Shown here: in pieces, positions 63,861 to 64,000 of the stretch
Layout: each line of letters begins with the position of its first letter
How positions within the stretch are numbered: position 1 is the first letter of the stretch
NCBI GenBank assembly: GCA_027533425.1
Contig: JAPZUD010000008.1
Location: 97,339-161,338 of the forward strand
From: Beijerinckiaceae bacterium
GTDB lineage: Bacteria; Pseudomonadota; Alphaproteobacteria; Rhizobiales; Beijerinckiaceae
Direction: 5' to 3'
Length of the DNA: 64,000 bases
Position numbers and translations under genes: made by a program
Notes under the pieces: generated by a model
Told to the model about the DNA's origin: nothing
Databases searched by the model: none
Seen by the model: the letters and a program-made list of their open reading frames with translations, nothing else

Positions 63861-64000
63861 TGACCTGAGACCCGACTTTCCTCCGGTTATGGGGAGAGTC
63901 CTTGGGTTGATTTAGGGCCTATGCGGCCCTGGTTTCCAGAGAGATTTGTGCGGCGAACTCGGCGGGCGTTCTGTTGCCGAGGGCCGAGTGGGGGCGGTGC
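63861..64000. mobile_element. One end of an IS3-family insertion sequence (truncated by window edge)
   Basis: From about 63861 (TGACCTGAGACCCG, the likely terminal inverted repeat) to the window end the sequence contains a transposase 3' end and its short trailer. The element lies 37 bases after the icd terminator. The other end and the target duplication lie outside the window, so family assignment rests on the protein end. Confidence 0.75.
63919..64000 (-). CDS. IS3-family transposase OrfB C-terminus (partial)
   Basis: The last 26 residues, ending ETRAA, contain HRPHSALGNRTPAEFAA, the typical C-terminal block of IS3-type DDE transposases (integrase core). The stop is TAG at 63919-63921 (minus strand). 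The 5' part is beyond the right edge. Confidence 0.85.
   Translation of the reverse strand, partial: HRPHSALGNRTPAEFAAQISLETRAA

Overview
The window is high-G+C DNA, densely coded, with the gene content of an alphaproteobacterium, most likely of the order Hyphomicrobiales (Rhizobiales). The reasons are the pairing of a SufU/NifU-like scaffold with folE and hisI, several small rhizobial-type conserved proteins (DUF3126, DUF2256, a zf-CHCC protein, a three-segment protein inside the liv cluster), PAS/PilZ/GGDEF-EAL signalling proteins, a CtrA-type box and an iron-sulfur photolyase. The genus cannot be fixed from the sequence alone. Nearly every long ORF antisense to a real gene is a high-G+C shadow.

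Layout. 1-12.2 kb: housekeeping and small conserved genes (Fe-S scaffold, folE, hisI, CBS, PAS, PilZ, BTLCP cysteine protease, gamma-carbonic anhydrase, DUF3126, cysE, hydrolase, FAD monooxygenase, EamA permease, second PilZ) and a tRNA-Leu(UAA). 12.3-20.8 kb: acyl-ACP/acyl-CoA synthetase, gpt, CinA-like protein, FkbM methyltransferase, map-radC pair, a 715-residue GGDEF-EAL protein, ExoD. 20.9-24.3 kb: a putative outer-membrane barrel, then SDR, DUF2256 and an Fe-S (6-4)-type photolyase. 24.3-34.6 kb: a large minus-strand molybdenum hydroxylase operon with form-II coxS-coxL-coxM, coxD (MoxR ATPase), coxE (VWA), a two-piece XdhC/CoxF and a molybdopterin-binding/cytidylyltransferase fusion. It is interrupted between coxM and coxD by a LysE exporter and a strikingly AT-rich two-gene cassette. 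34.8-40.5 kb: small-molecule catabolism, including an enol-lactonase-like hydrolase, a degenerate SDR, a flavin reductase, the two AcnX subunits and 4-hydroxyproline epimerase. 40.7-46.5 kb: a complete branched-chain/amino-acid ABC transporter (livHMGF, extra membrane gene, livK). 46.5-64 kb: mixed genes (DUF1203, AhpD-like, CcdA, P1 peptidase, amino-acid oxidoreductase, BASS transporter, rpe, purB, MBL hydrolase, porin-like Omp, rpsD, prolyl aminopeptidase, murI, amine oxidase, trmJ-like, icd), closing with the end of an IS3-type element.

The most unusual signals are two insertion scars. (1) The AT-rich two-gene cassette at 29916-30745 sits between coxM and a decayed copy of the first codons of coxD. 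(2) A 1.28-kb AT-richer module carrying an outer-membrane protein is bounded by 54-58-base direct copies of the rpsD stop codon plus terminator. Also notable are in-phase 7-base repeats in both coxS-coxL and coxL-coxM spacers, two SDR proteins lacking the catalytic tyrosine, and a hydroxyproline-type catabolic set beside a liv transporter.

How the genes work together: coxSLM encode the three subunits of a xanthine-oxidase-family enzyme of unknown substrate; coxD/E, XdhC and the cytidylyltransferase fusion would make and insert its cofactor. AcnX plus hydroxyproline epimerase next to a liv importer suggests uptake and breakdown of hydroxyproline-type imino acids. All functional assignments rest on motifs read by eye; no database search was run.
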